Origin: Bacteroidota bacterium
GTDB taxonomy: Bacteria; Bacteroidota; Ignavibacteria; UBA10030; SZUA-254
DNA length: 64,000 nucleotides
NCBI GenBank assembly: GCA_036522515.1
Contig: DATDFQ010000006.1
Span: 17,088-81,087 of the forward strand
Direction of reading: 5' to 3'
The stretch's first letter is position 1, and each line of letters opens with the position of its first letter. The notes below the pieces were generated by a model, which had not been told where the DNA came from, searched no databases, and saw only the letters and a list, made by a program, of their open reading frames with translations. A program made the position numbers and the translations under genes. This document shows, piece by piece, positions 40,501 to 48,975 of the stretch.

Positions 40501-40508
40501 TCCGGTAG
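37503..40508 (+). CDS. T9SS-secreted multidomain GH13 alpha-amylase
   Basis: 1001 aa. The signal peptide (MKWIALLLAG...ICAD) is followed by a CBM48-like N-domain (about 20-120, with VPGEFNGWNN), two Ig-like beta domains (about 135-390), and the GH13 barrel (about 400-790). Catalytic residues are Asp594 (GYRLDVYWG), Glu633 (LLGEDN) and Asp708 (ENHDEER); region I is LDVTPNHTS. A beta domain and a T9SS tail follow (LAQNYPNPFNPAT, LKVYDLLGRNVATL, KMLLIR). It is an extracellular, surface-anchored or released amylase. The ATG immediately follows the upstream stop. Confidence 0.92.
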   Translation: MKWIALLLAGVVTRAICADSVDVTFRFNIAGFPGGISVPGEFNGWNNAAWPMSYQGGTLWIRNARLAVGGNPAPGGIAGAWQYKFYYNGASPWPSDPLNHHVNTADNDNSFLYVKDPTIYQLLPNQRLPLVTTSTPTVSAYIFPTVGSVVDTSLLALEIDGISYPGLGQFYNFGTRQFTFIPPPLPNGSHLLILTAGANADTVTFETQGGFVRLLNQSPFSTLKPAWTLNGLVGDVSDTSILIVRNSTDTFAVAAAGGAFTFAAPLAEGTNTFVALADSAGISKASYPVQIQRIVNHSPLAAITFDTSLGQVRLKATSSSDPDSGESGQLSYLWSADPANPSATPGVDGSVSSIIGIPPPALPGEYYFNLIAADPGGNRDTTRNYFTIDPSGAMTVPSLASNPAWVKQGRLYEFFFKSATPQGTINAALPKLDFIASMGYNIIWVMPVMDNAFPINNGPGPGYDIIDFYKVAPEYGTNADFKNFVDHAHQLGLKVILDVTPNHTSTHHPFVSSVRSFRQNSPYWGFYQHQLITNPNYHPYISESLTPDSVFVYYSAFGGEILNYNWTDIDARSYMIGVYRWWVREMGLDGYRLDVYWGPTFRSNNGNGGENEMGHPLRVALKHIKPDILLLGEDNATGVGTETKFGDRGGGLDAAYDWNLFHNGIQFLYTPSPQTGSLNNYLLNFGGSSMGFLPGPNAYFMRFLENHDEERIIWQYQSAPKTMPVSTTVLLSVGLPLVYSGEEVGWGAGIPDYDQRRRGVIDWNSAARTLLLPHYQKLAQIRKQFPPFWSQRQINLPTGDSRLLAYTRPLNDLNGIILANFDSSAHTVSVSLSGSGSPNVDFTGGVQNGLAYHASDLYNDTVYTVVFASGSASLSVALPPFGSSVLVLAESTYSLALPAVLGVKDPLSVLPSKFSLAQNYPNPFNPATTIEYTVARGGPVSLKVYDLLGRNVATLFEGFRQPGRYSATWDASRSGEAGSGIYFYRFSTGWFQDVRKMLLIR

Positions 40509-40529
40509 AAGTAGAGCCGCCTGTCCGAA

Positions 40530-42482
40530 ATGCCGCTCCAACACCTCACGAACATCCGGAAACGACTGAACTCCGCGAGCCGGAAGGCAGCCGTAAAAGG
40601 GAGCTATGCCATCCCGTCGCTCTGGTCGCTATCGAATTCGCCGAACCCGGCGAACCCGGCGAAATCGGGGGGCGGTACTCTTCAAGTCGACCCCTTTGAA
40701 TTTTTTGACGAAGCGCTCGGACGGATCGAAAGGGAACCCCGGTCCCCGATCGCCGGCTCTCCACGGGGAGAGTGGTCGCGGGATGCCGTAATCTATAATA
40801 TGTTTGTCCGGAGCACCTGCGCGTTCGATCATGATCAGAACGGAAAGCTCGATCTCCCCTCGAACTCCTCCGGTTGGAAGGAGACCGGCACATTCCTGAA
40901 AGCCATCGCCCTTCTCCCTTATGTGAAATCACTCGGTGCAAACGTCGTCCACCTGCTGCCGATCACATCGATCGGTTCCGACGGGAACAAAGGGACGCTC
41001 GGCTCCCCCTATGCGATCAAGAATCCCTACGAGCTCGACCGTAATCTTGGCGAGCCGAATCTTGGCCTCGGGCCGGAGGAGGAATTCAAGGCGTTCGTGG
41101 AAGCCGCCCACCATCTCGGAATCCGGGTCGTCGTCGAATTCGTCTTCCGGACCTCTGCAAAGGACGGCGACTGGGTGAAGGAGCATCCGGAGTGGTTCTA
41201 CTGGATCAAGGCGGAGGTAAGGGACCGGCCCCCGGGGTCGGCGGACGAGTCCGCATACGGCCCCCCGCTCTTTACGAAAGAAGAGATGGGGGAGATTCTG
41301 AAGGCAGTCGAGGAGGAGAGGTTCGGGTCACTTCCGCCTCCCCACAAGGAGTTCCTTGAGCTGTTCACAATACCGCCGGCCAAATCTTCCATCAAGCTGA
41401 AGGGGGGGAGGTATCTGGGCGTGCTCCCGGAGCACGCGACCGTCCGCATTCCGGGAGCATTCGCCGACTGGCCCCCGGACGACGGGCAGCCCCCCTGGGG
41501 CGATGTCACGTTCCTCAAGATGTACGAGCATCCGGATTTTAACTACATCGCTTACAACACCATCCGCATGTACGATTCCAGGCTGGCAAGCGAAGAGAAT
41601 ATCAATAAGCCGCTCTGGAAGAAGGTAGCCGATATCATTCCCTATTACCAGCAGAATTTTGGGATCGACGGCGTCATGATCGATATGGGGCACGCCCTCC
41701 CAATGCAACTCAAGAAGGAGATGATAAGCAGGGCCCGTGCAATCGATCCTGATTTTGCCTTTTGGGATGAGAACTTCTCTGTCGATGCGAAAAGTGTGGA
41801 GGAGGGGTATAGCGCGGTGATCGGATACGTCTGGAGCGATTTGCATCACCCCGATAAGTTAATAAGCCTGTTGAGGCGGTTCGCGCTCGAGGGTTATCCG
41901 ATTCCCTTTTTCGCCACTCCCGAAAGCCATAATACACCGAGGGCGGCCATGAGGGAGGGTGGAATGGCTTATTCCAGGTTTGCATGGGCAATTTCCAACT
42001 TTATTCCCGCCATTCCTTTTATCCACTCAGGGTTCGAGCTTGGTGAAAAATTCCCTGTCAATACGGGGCTCGATTTCACCAGCAAGGATCTGAAAAATTA
42101 CCCATCTGCCTCGCTCCCACTTTTTAGCCAATTCGCCTACGATTGGACGAGCCGGGACGAAATGACGGACTGGGTCAGGAGAGTCTCGGCTATAAGGGCC
42201 AAGTACCGCGATCTTGTCGTGGACCATTCTCCCGGATCCTTTAGGTATGTGGACACCGATAACTCCTCTATTGTTTGTTTCTTACGCCATTCACCTCAAG
42301 TTAAGCATCAGCTTTGTGTGGCAGCCAATCCGGACATGCGCCTGTCTCAGCCCTTTTCACTGACATTGCCTCCCGGCAGCCCGGCACCGATCGACCTCTT
42401 GTCCGGCGAGATGCTGATCCACCGTGACGGGTCTCTGAAGGCCAATCTGGAACCCGGACAGGTCATACTGGTGGAATTATGA
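40530..42482 (+). CDS. Cytosolic GlgE-like GH13 protein with altered catalytic signature
   Basis: 650 aa, no signal peptide. The barrel is closest in pattern to GlgE-type GH13 (maltosyltransferase acting on maltose-1-phosphate): LLPITSIG, GSPYAIKNPYELD, and region I EFVFRTSAKD..WVKEHPEWF, which parallels GlgE DFALQ..PDHPWV.EHPEWF. The nucleophile Asp385 is kept (GVMIDMGHA), but the near-invariant Arg two residues before it is Met383. The acid/base Glu414 (WDENF) is kept. Region IV reads PESHNTPR, with Asn468 where most GH13 enzymes have Asp; GlgE itself has a variant NTPD there. The gene overlaps the binding-protein gene by ATGA, tying it to sugar import. It could be a transglycosidase or phospho-sugar enzyme; activity is uncertain. 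Confidence 0.7.
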   Translation: MPLQHLTNIRKRLNSASRKAAVKGSYAIPSLWSLSNSPNPANPAKSGGGTLQVDPFEFFDEALGRIEREPRSPIAGSPRGEWSRDAVIYNMFVRSTCAFDHDQNGKLDLPSNSSGWKETGTFLKAIALLPYVKSLGANVVHLLPITSIGSDGNKGTLGSPYAIKNPYELDRNLGEPNLGLGPEEEFKAFVEAAHHLGIRVVVEFVFRTSAKDGDWVKEHPEWFYWIKAEVRDRPPGSADESAYGPPLFTKEEMGEILKAVEEERFGSLPPPHKEFLELFTIPPAKSSIKLKGGRYLGVLPEHATVRIPGAFADWPPDDGQPPWGDVTFLKMYEHPDFNYIAYNTIRMYDSRLASEENINKPLWKKVADIIPYYQQNFGIDGVMIDMGHALPMQLKKEMISRARAIDPDFAFWDENFSVDAKSVEEGYSAVIGYVWSDLHHPDKLISLLRRFALEGYPIPFFATPESHNTPRAAMREGGMAYSRFAWAISNFIPAIPFIHSGFELGEKFPVNTGLDFTSKDLKNYPSASLPLFSQFAYDWTSRDEMTDWVRRVSAIRAKYRDLVVDHSPGSFRYVDTDNSSIVCFLRHSPQVKHQLCVAANPDMRLSQPFSLTLPPGSPAPIDLLSGEMLIHRDGSLKANLEPGQVILVEL

Positions 42483-43705
42483 GGCTTTCTGGCATACTGA
42501 GCGGGTTGATCCTTTTCCTGGGACTTTCCTGCGCGATGAGGGAGGATCCGAACCGGATCGTCATCTGGCACCAGATGCGAGTAGACGAGCGGCTGATTCT
42601 CGAAGATCAGATACGGCAATTCATGACGCTTCACCCGGACATCCGCGTGGAGGCCATCTATAAGGAAACAGAGGAACTGAGGTCTGGATTTATCATCGCG
42701 GCGATCGCGGGGCAGGGACCCGATCTCGTCTACGGACCCTCGGATCAGGTCGGCCCGTTTCAAGTGATGGATATTATCAGGCCTCTGGAGCCGCTCTTCG
42801 ATACTACCTTGCTTCAGGCATTCAATCCGAAGGGGTTGACCTGGTATAAAGGCCATTTATACCAGGTCGCCGACAAGCTCGGGAACCACCTCACACTGGT
42901 CTATAACAAGAGGCTTGTCAAAGAACCGCCCCGGACCGACGAGGAGTTGATAGCGCTGGGGAGGAAATTGACTCTCGACACGGACGGGGACGGTAAGATT
43001 GATCAATATGCGCTCACCTGGAATTATACGGAGCCTTTTTTCTTTATCCCGTTCATGACGGGGTTCGGCGGCTGGATCATGGACGACCAGGGGAATCCGG
43101 CGCTTGATAACCCCGGAACAATCGGGGGGTTGCAATTCATCAAGGAGTTGCGCGACACCTACCGGATTATCCCGCCTGAGGCCGACTACAATATCGCCGA
43201 CGCTCTTTTCAAGGACGGGAAGGCGGCGATGATCGTCAACGGCGACTGGTCGTGGTCCGGCTACCGCAAGGCAGGCATCGATATCGGTGTCGCGCCGCTC
43301 CCGAGAATCACCCGGACCGGGCTCTGGTGCGCGCCGATGGTCTCCCCGAAGGGATATTCCATCAACTCAAACGTCCCCCCGGAGAAGGTTCCGTTGGTGG
43401 CCCAATTCCTTCGCTTTATACTCGGTCCGGAGAATCAACTGCAAACTGCGAAGGCCCTGGAGACGATGCCCACCTGGAAAGCCCTCTACACCGACCCGTT
43501 TATCAGAGACGACGAGATCCTCATTAATTCCGAGAGGCAGATAGAGCTCGGCAGGCCGATGCCGGTGGTCCCTGAGCTCCGGGCGATCTGGGACGCGATG
43601 CGTCCGAGCTATCAGGCGGTGCTCGGCGGGGCAAAGACTCCCGAACAGGCGGCGCGCGACATGCAGCGCCTCGCCCTTCAAAAGATCGCGGAAATGAATG
43701 AATAA
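42479..43705 (+). CDS. Sugar ABC transporter solute-binding lipoprotein (MalE-like)
   Basis: 408 aa. A signal peptide with lipobox LGLSC places the mature protein on a membrane. The bilobal type-1 fold is shown by IVIWHQM, PDLVYGPSDQ, YNKRLVKEPP, GKAAMIVNGDWSW and the C-terminal helices. A DTDGDGKIDQ loop near residue 170 looks like a calcium site. The ATG overlaps the GlgE-like stop (ATGA), and the permease gene starts inside its last codons. The ligand is likely maltodextrin or another alpha-glucan oligomer, judged by the amylases upstream. Ribosome binding would be inside the preceding gene, which suggests coupling. Confidence 0.92.
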   Translation: MRLSGILSGLILFLGLSCAMREDPNRIVIWHQMRVDERLILEDQIRQFMTLHPDIRVEAIYKETEELRSGFIIAAIAGQGPDLVYGPSDQVGPFQVMDIIRPLEPLFDTTLLQAFNPKGLTWYKGHLYQVADKLGNHLTLVYNKRLVKEPPRTDEELIALGRKLTLDTDGDGKIDQYALTWNYTEPFFFIPFMTGFGGWIMDDQGNPALDNPGTIGGLQFIKELRDTYRIIPPEADYNIADALFKDGKAAMIVNGDWSWSGYRKAGIDIGVAPLPRITRTGLWCAPMVSPKGYSINSNVPPEKVPLVAQFLRFILGPENQLQTAKALETMPTWKALYTDPFIRDDEILINSERQIELGRPMPVVPELRAIWDAMRPSYQAVLGGAKTPEQAARDMQRLALQKIAEMNE

Positions 43706-44591
43706 CCGCCGCCGGAAAATATTCATTGCCGTCTTCGTCGTCCCCGCCTTCCTCATCCTGGTGGGCGCGGTGTTCTACCCGTTCATTTACAATGTGGTGA
43801 TCTCGTTCTCGAACATGAACCTCCGCCACATCAAGGACTGGCGCTTCGAGGGGTTGAACCAGTACGCGAAGGTCTTTACGGAGCCCACCGAGCCGAATTT
43901 CTATGGCGTGTTCGTCAAGACGATCATCTGGACGGCCGTGAACATCGTGTTCCATGTCGTGATCGGGGTTTCGCTCGCGCTTTTGCTCAACCAGAAAATA
44001 CGGGGGCGGTCGGTTTACCGCACACTCCTCATCCTGCCCTGGGCGATTCCCCAGTATATCGTCGCTCTGACGTGGCGCGGGATGTTCAATTATGAGTACG
44101 GGTCGATCAATCTCATCATCACGAAGTACCTGCACCTGCCGGCCGTGGAGTGGCTGAAGAGCCCGACGGAAGCATTCCTGGCTTGCATCCTCACCAATGT
44201 CTGGCTCGGATTTCCGTTCATGATGGTGGTGGCCCTCGGCGCGCTCCAGAGCATCCCGCACGAACTCTATGAGGCCGCTGCGATCGACGGAGCTACGTGG
44301 TTTCACCGGCTGAAAAGCGTCACGTTGCCGCTCATCCGTCCGGTCATGATACCTGCGATCACCCTCGGGATCGTCTGGACCTTCAATAACCTCAATATCG
44401 TGTGGCTCGTGAGCAATAGCGGCGAGCCCTCGGACAAGACCCATATCCTTGTTTCGTTCGTCTATAAGGCGGCATTCAATCTCTACCGGTACGGATATGC
44501 GGCGGCGCTCTCGATGATCATATTCGTCATCCTTCTGATCTTCAGCCTGACGTTCCTGCGGCGCTCGAAAGCCACGGAAGGGGCCTACTGA
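43698..44591 (+). CDS. Sugar ABC transporter permease (MalF-like)
   Basis: 297 aa with six membrane helices; the first is at about 12-35. The EAA loop reads YEAAAIDGATWFHRLKSVTLP (about residues 193-213), the contact site for the ATPase. It starts 8 bp inside the binding-protein gene and ends 2 bp before the MalG-like gene. It pairs with the next gene to form the import channel. No ATPase gene is in this block, so the MalK-like protein at 8942-10042, or one outside the window, must supply energy. Confidence 0.92.
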   Translation: MNNRRRKIFIAVFVVPAFLILVGAVFYPFIYNVVISFSNMNLRHIKDWRFEGLNQYAKVFTEPTEPNFYGVFVKTIIWTAVNIVFHVVIGVSLALLLNQKIRGRSVYRTLLILPWAIPQYIVALTWRGMFNYEYGSINLIITKYLHLPAVEWLKSPTEAFLACILTNVWLGFPFMMVVALGALQSIPHELYEAAAIDGATWFHRLKSVTLPLIRPVMIPAITLGIVWTFNNLNIVWLVSNSGEPSDKTHILVSFVYKAAFNLYRYGYAAALSMIIFVILLIFSLTFLRRSKATEGAY

Positions 44592-44593
44592 AA

Positions 44594-45439
44594 ATGGCCT
44601 CCGCCGCAGGGAGAAAGAAACTGGCTGGGAGGGTGTTGACCCATCTCGTCCTCATTCTCTTCGTCGCGATCGCGGTCTATCCCGTGCTTCAGATCGTCGC
44701 GGTTTCGCTCCGCCCGGCCGACAAGCTTCTTTCGACGTCCTTGGAGATCATCCCTGCCGGCGCTTCGCTCAAGTGGTACGCCGCGCTCTTCACCGAACAA
44801 CCCTTCCTAAGGTGGGTCTTGAACAGCACCATCGTCGCCCTGGCTGTCACGTTGACCGGAGTCTGCCTCGCGTCGATGGCGGGCTACGCCTTCTCGCGAT
44901 TCACGTTCGCCGGCAAGAAGGCGGGGATGCTGGCGCTCCTTCTTACACAGATGTTCCCCGCGACGATGCTTCTTCTCCCGCTTTACATCATGCTGATTTA
45001 TCTGAAACTCATCAACACCTACCTCGGTCTGATCATCACCTACACGGCGACGGCGCTGCCCTTTTGTATCTGGACGATGAAGGGGTACTATGACACCATC
45101 CCCTCGAGCCTGGAGGAGGCCGCCCGGATCGACGGGTGTACGCAGTCGGGGGCGTTCCTGAGGGTGATCCTGCCGCTCGCGGCCCCGGCCCTCGTGATCA
45201 CCGGGCTCTTTTCGTTCATGACCGCGTGGGCCGAGTACCTTGTCGCGGCGCAGATCCTCCAGGACAGCGCCCTCTGGACGCTGCCCCTCGGCCTCAAGTC
45301 GTTCGAATCGAACATGTCGACCGAATGGGGCCTCTACGGAGCCGCATCGCTCATCGTGATGACGCCGGTGGTTATTCTCTTTCTGGTGCTTAGCAAGTGG
45401 CTGGTCTCTGGCCTGACGCTCGGGAGCGTCAAAGGGTGA
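44594..45439 (+). CDS. Sugar ABC transporter permease (MalG-like)
   Basis: 281 aa, six membrane helices, with N-terminal RVLTHLVLILFVAIAVYP and the EAA loop LEEAARIDGCTQSGAFLRVILP. It ends in LTLGSVKG, the typical MalG-family tail. It is the last gene of the + strand block and converges with the esterase gene, with a 14-bp gap. The MalF/MalG pair forms a channel for oligosaccharide import across the inner membrane. Confidence 0.93.
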   Translation: MASAAGRKKLAGRVLTHLVLILFVAIAVYPVLQIVAVSLRPADKLLSTSLEIIPAGASLKWYAALFTEQPFLRWVLNSTIVALAVTLTGVCLASMAGYAFSRFTFAGKKAGMLALLLTQMFPATMLLLPLYIMLIYLKLINTYLGLIITYTATALPFCIWTMKGYYDTIPSSLEEAARIDGCTQSGAFLRVILPLAAPALVITGLFSFMTAWAEYLVAAQILQDSALWTLPLGLKSFESNMSTEWGLYGAASLIVMTPVVILFLVLSKWLVSGLTLGSVKG

Positions 45440-45453
45440 CGGAGGAGGCCTGC

Positions 45454-46629
45454 CTACGGGGAGGGAAAAAAGTGGATGAGTATCCTGTCGAGCTTGTTCC
45501 TCCAGTTTGTCCAGTTGTGGCCCTCGTGATACTCTTCATAAACCACCCGGGCCCCCTTCGAACTTAAAAGCCGGTTGACCAAAAGGGCCTCGGCGCGGGT
45601 GTCATGGATCGTGCCGGTTTGTATGTAAAAGTCTCCGCGCGCCCGGTCTGTCTCCTTGAGAAGCCTGATCACCGCTGAATCCGCCTGCAGATAGGCGGGT
45701 GACTGCGAGGCGCTCTTTGTGATAAAACTGCCGCGCCGCAGGACCGCATAGGTCGAGATCAGCCCCCCCATCGAGGCACCGAGGATCAGACGGTTCGCCG
45801 GGTCTGTCGACACCCGGTATTTGTCCCGGATGACGGGGGAGACCTCCTTCTCGAGGAAATCGAGAAAGGGATCGCTCGCGGCGTAATCCGTCATCCTCTT
45901 ATTGCTCGAGGGATCCCGGGGATCGGTCCTGGGATCGATAAACACCGCGACGACCGGCCGGATCCTTTTCGACAAGATCAACCGGTCGAGGATCCTGTCC
46001 ATTCCGGCAAGCGAAAGGTACTCACCTCCATCCGTCACGTAGATTGTGGGGAGACCCTTCTCGGGGGACGCGCCCGGCGGGGTGTACACATAGATCGGAT
46101 AGGTTCTGTGCAGGTAGCTGCTTCCGAGGGAGAGGGTATCGAGAGGTCTCCGCTCCGACGTCCAGAGGATCGGCGGGGAGCCATACCCGGGCATGAGCAG
46201 CTCCGAGTTTTCTCCGAACCCTCCCTGCGCCTTGCGGGGATTCCCCGGGTCGAGCATCCACACGCTGTCAACCCAGAGCTTATATTCCACCCGGCCGTCG
46301 ACGGGAATGGTGTCTTCCCGCACAAATAGATCGGTCCCCCCGATGCGCATCATCGGGGACGCCGAGGGATTCCATCCGTTGAAGTCACCCGGCACCGCAA
46401 CGAGCCTTGCCGGCCCGCGGAAGTAGAAGCGCACAAGTGAATCCTCAACGAGGGGAGGAGGGTGGCTGGAAAGGTACCGGTCGATCACCCGGGCCCGTTC
46501 GAGCGAGTCGGGTGATGCGGCGATCTGCTTGAGGAGTTCCGAATAAGACTGGGAATGGAGGTTTGCCTGGAACGCAAGGAGGAACAGGATCAAGCATCGG
46601 GCAAGTCTGACCGGATAGACCGGAACCAT
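45454..46629 (-). CDS. Secreted esterase of the Fes/IroE type with N-terminal CBM48-like domain
   Basis: 391 aa from ATG 46629, which gives a signal peptide (MVPVYPVRLARC...LHSQS) and has GGGAAG upstream; a longer reading crosses the DUF5989 gene. An Ig-like domain (about 70-165) has VAVPGDFNGWNPS and VEYKLWVD, as in the glycogen-binding-like domain of Fes-type esterases. The alpha/beta hydrolase domain follows, with nucleophile Ser in GASMGG and the C-terminal His in HEGHNW. Substrate is unknown: siderophore esters, feruloyl esters or acylated glycans are all known for the fold. It is the last gene of the minus-strand carbamoyltransferase block. Confidence 0.82.
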   Translation of the reverse strand: MVPVYPVRLARCLILFLLAFQANLHSQSYSELLKQIAASPDSLERARVIDRYLSSHPPPLVEDSLVRFYFRGPARLVAVPGDFNGWNPSASPMMRIGGTDLFVREDTIPVDGRVEYKLWVDSVWMLDPGNPRKAQGGFGENSELLMPGYGSPPILWTSERRPLDTLSLGSSYLHRTYPIYVYTPPGASPEKGLPTIYVTDGGEYLSLAGMDRILDRLILSKRIRPVVAVFIDPRTDPRDPSSNKRMTDYAASDPFLDFLEKEVSPVIRDKYRVSTDPANRLILGASMGGLISTYAVLRRGSFITKSASQSPAYLQADSAVIRLLKETDRARGDFYIQTGTIHDTRAEALLVNRLLSSKGARVVYEEYHEGHNWTNWRNKLDRILIHFFPSP

Positions 46630-46649
46630 CGGCGCTTCCCGTGGGAGAG

Positions 46650-46829
46650 CTAAAAAAGGGAATAGATGAACGGGGCGAGTGCGGAGCCTTCCGTGAGCAC
46701 GATGACCAGGCTCAGGAAAACGAGGATCACCACGATCGGACCGAGCCACCATTTTTTCCTCGTTCTCATGAAGGCCCACAACTCGGAGAAAATAGAGAGT
46801 CGCGAGGCGAGATTATGGGTGAATTTCAT
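46650..46829 (-). CDS. DUF5989-like small membrane protein
   Basis: 59 aa, ATG at 46829, TAG at 46650-46652. A basic N-terminal segment (RTRKKWW) is followed by one membrane helix (about 29-47) and a short tail with LAPFIYSLF. This matches the small DUF5989 proteins that are encoded beside NodU-type carbamoyltransferases and SxtJ-like proteins. Both partners are the next genes upstream on the same strand. It is 124 bp after the carbamoyltransferase, with a palindromic repeat between. Function unknown; a membrane anchor or subunit for that enzyme is plausible. Confidence 0.8.
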   Translation of the reverse strand: MKFTHNLASRLSIFSELWAFMRTRKKWWLGPIVVILVFLSLVIVLTEGSALAPFIYSLF

Positions 46830-46888
46830 AGTCCGGGCGGCCGTTGAGGGATAATACCGAGTTTCGGTGAGAGTTGCAAACCCTCTCT

Positions 46889-46950
46889 TGTCATCCCAAG
46901 CGAAGAATCCCGCTGCAAGATTCTTCGTCGCTTCGCTCCTCAGAATGACA
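46889..46950. repeat. Short copy of the TGTCATCC palindromic repeat
   Basis: A 62-bp element starts TTGTCATCCCAAGCGAAGAA and ends CTCAGAATGACA. It has the GCGAAG and CTTCGC arms of the copies at 10142 and 19632, but is shorter and diverged. It lies between the carbamoyltransferase and DUF5989 genes. Confidence 0.65.
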
Positions 46951-46953
46951 TAC

Positions 46954-48696
46954 CTAATCGAGTTGCAATATGCCCGACAATTGCGCTTCGCGATCGGTAC
47001 TCTTCATCCGCTCTTTGTCGATGAGGAACGGGCCGAGGGCAAGGTAATCCATCTCCGTGGCCATGAAGCACCGGAAGGCGTCATCCGGGGTGCAGACGAT
47101 CGGCTCTCCCCGCACGTTGAACGAGGTGTTGATGATCACCGGGCACCCCGTCTCTTTGTCGAACTGCGCGATCAAATCATAAAACAACTCGTGATCCTGC
47201 CTTGTCAACGTCTGGAGGCGCGCAGAGCCGTCGACATGAGTGACGGCCGGGATGACCGCTTGCTTCTCCGGCCGCACCTGCGCCGTGAAGAGCATATACG
47301 GGCTCGGATGATCGGACTCGAAGTACTCCGGCATCCGGTCCTCCAGCACCACGGGGGCGAACGGACGGAAACTTTCCCTGTATTTGATCTTGAGGTTCAC
47401 CCGTTGCCAATTCTCCGGGTTTCTGGCGTCCGCGATGATGCTGCGGCTCCCGAGCGCCCGCGGGCCGAATTCCATTCGGCCCTGGAACCATCCGACCACT
47501 TTTTGTTCCGCCAGAAGCCGGCTCGCGCGGCGCAGAAGCTCCGATCGCTCCAGGCGTTCAAATTCGATCCCGCGTTCGACGAGAAACCGCTCGATTTCTT
47601 CGGGGGAAAATGAGGGGCCGAGGAACGCGTTCTTCCAGAGATACTCACGCTTGTTCCCGAGCACGGTGTTATAGATATAGAAAGCGACACCGACCGCACC
47701 TCCGGCATCTCCCGCCGCAGGCTGAATGAAGATGTCCTTAAAAGGGAGCTGCCCGCGAATCTTGCTGTTCGAAACGCAGTTGAGAGCCACTCCTCCTGCC
47801 ATGCAGAGGTAGTCCATCCCTGTTTGTTTGTGAACATGCCGCGCGAGACGGAGGACGACCTCATCGGTGATTTGCTGGAGGCTCGCGGCGACGTCCTTGT
47901 GAAACTGCGAAAGCGGAGACTCGGGGGACCGACGGGGTTGTCCGAAGAGCCGTTCGAACCGGCCGCCGGTCATCGTGAGCTTCCGGTCATAGACGAAGTA
48001 GTCCATGTTCAACCGGAAACTGCCGTCCTCCTTGAGGTCGATCAGGTTCTCGAAGATGAGGTCGCGATAGACCGGGTTCCCGTAGGGCGCGAGACCCATG
48101 ACTTTGTATTCTGCGCTGTTGACCCTGAATCCGAGGTAGTAGGTGAACGCCGAATAGAGGAGGCCGAGGGAGTGTGGAAAATGGATCGATTCCATCAGAG
48201 TGATCCCGTTATCGCGGCCGATCCCGTAGGTCGTGGTTTCCCATTCACCGACGCCGTCCATCGTCAGGATCGCGGCTTCCTTAAAAGGAGAGACAAGAAA
48301 GGCGCTCGCGGCGTGCGAAACATGGTGTTCCGCGAAAAGGACCGGGCCCCCGTACTCGAGCTCCTTTCTGATCATGTGCGGTACCCACATCTTTTCCTTG
48401 ATCCAGACGGGCATCGCCATAATGAACGAGGGAAAACCGACCGGCCATGTCGCGAGGCAAGTCTGCAGGATACGGTCGAATTTATCGAGAGGTTTATCAT
48501 AGAACCCGACATAGTCGACCTGCGCCGCCGTGATTCCCCCTTCCCGGAGGCAGTACTCGATCGCACGGGAGGGGAAGCCCGCATCGTGTTTTCGGCGTGT
48601 AAAGCGCTCCTCCTGTGCGGCCGCGACCAGCCGGCCGTCGCGGATCAGCGCGGCCGCGGAGTCGTGGTAGTAGCACGATATGCCGAGAATGTTCAC
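46954..48696 (-). CDS. NodU/CmcH-type carbamoyltransferase
   Basis: 580 aa with a GTG start. The N-terminal ASKHA-like domain opens ILGISCYYHDSAAAL and EERFTRRKHD, with EHHVSHAASAF (His residues that hold the metal) and LTMDGVGEW. The C-terminal YrdC-like domain has MEFGPRALGSRSI and FNVRGEP. The family makes carbamoyl-adenylate and passes the carbamoyl group to a sugar or other hydroxyl. The genes on both sides (SxtJ-like, DUF5989, SGNH hydrolase) form a cassette that recurs in diverse bacteria. The target may be a surface or secreted glycan, but none is indicated in the sequence. Confidence 0.92.
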   Translation of the reverse strand: MNILGISCYYHDSAAALIRDGRLVAAAQEERFTRRKHDAGFPSRAIEYCLREGGITAAQVDYVGFYDKPLDKFDRILQTCLATWPVGFPSFIMAMPVWIKEKMWVPHMIRKELEYGGPVLFAEHHVSHAASAFLVSPFKEAAILTMDGVGEWETTTYGIGRDNGITLMESIHFPHSLGLLYSAFTYYLGFRVNSAEYKVMGLAPYGNPVYRDLIFENLIDLKEDGSFRLNMDYFVYDRKLTMTGGRFERLFGQPRRSPESPLSQFHKDVAASLQQITDEVVLRLARHVHKQTGMDYLCMAGGVALNCVSNSKIRGQLPFKDIFIQPAAGDAGGAVGVAFYIYNTVLGNKREYLWKNAFLGPSFSPEEIERFLVERGIEFERLERSELLRRASRLLAEQKVVGWFQGRMEFGPRALGSRSIIADARNPENWQRVNLKIKYRESFRPFAPVVLEDRMPEYFESDHPSPYMLFTAQVRPEKQAVIPAVTHVDGSARLQTLTRQDHELFYDLIAQFDKETGCPVIINTSFNVRGEPIVCTPDDAFRCFMATEMDYLALGPFLIDKERMKSTDREAQLSGILQLD

Positions 48697-48708
48697 TGTC
48701 GGGCTCTT

Positions 48709-48969
48709 CTAGAACTGATGCTTCGCGCGTTCGAGGGAATCATCCGTCCGTTCCTTCTTGATCCAGTAGGTGGAGCCCGTGTGATACTTCCGGGAAAGCA
48801 GGTCCTTCCCGAGCAAACGGAGAACCAGTGCGCCGACGGCGAACAGCGTGAAGTAGACGACCGTAAGGATCACCCGGGTGTTTACCCACCCAAGCGCGGC
48901 GGCGAAGGCCATCCACCATCGTTTGAGGGTGGCAAAAACATTCCTGATGGGGCTGTTCGCGGGAGGCAT
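48709..48969 (-). CDS. SxtJ-like small membrane protein
   Basis: 86 aa. A basic amphipathic start (NVFATLKRWW) is followed by a membrane region at about 28-55 with the GWVNTRVILTVVYF pattern of SxtJ-like proteins, and a polar tail with STYW. It lies 12 bp before the carbamoyltransferase start and 6 bp after the SGNH/TPR gene, so all are one transcript. SxtJ is known from the saxitoxin cluster and from many cassettes with carbamoyltransferases; its task is unknown. Confidence 0.8.
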   Translation of the reverse strand: MPPANSPIRNVFATLKRWWMAFAAALGWVNTRVILTVVYFTLFAVGALVLRLLGKDLLSRKYHTGSTYWIKKERTDDSLERAKHQF

Positions 48970-48975
48970 CGAAGG

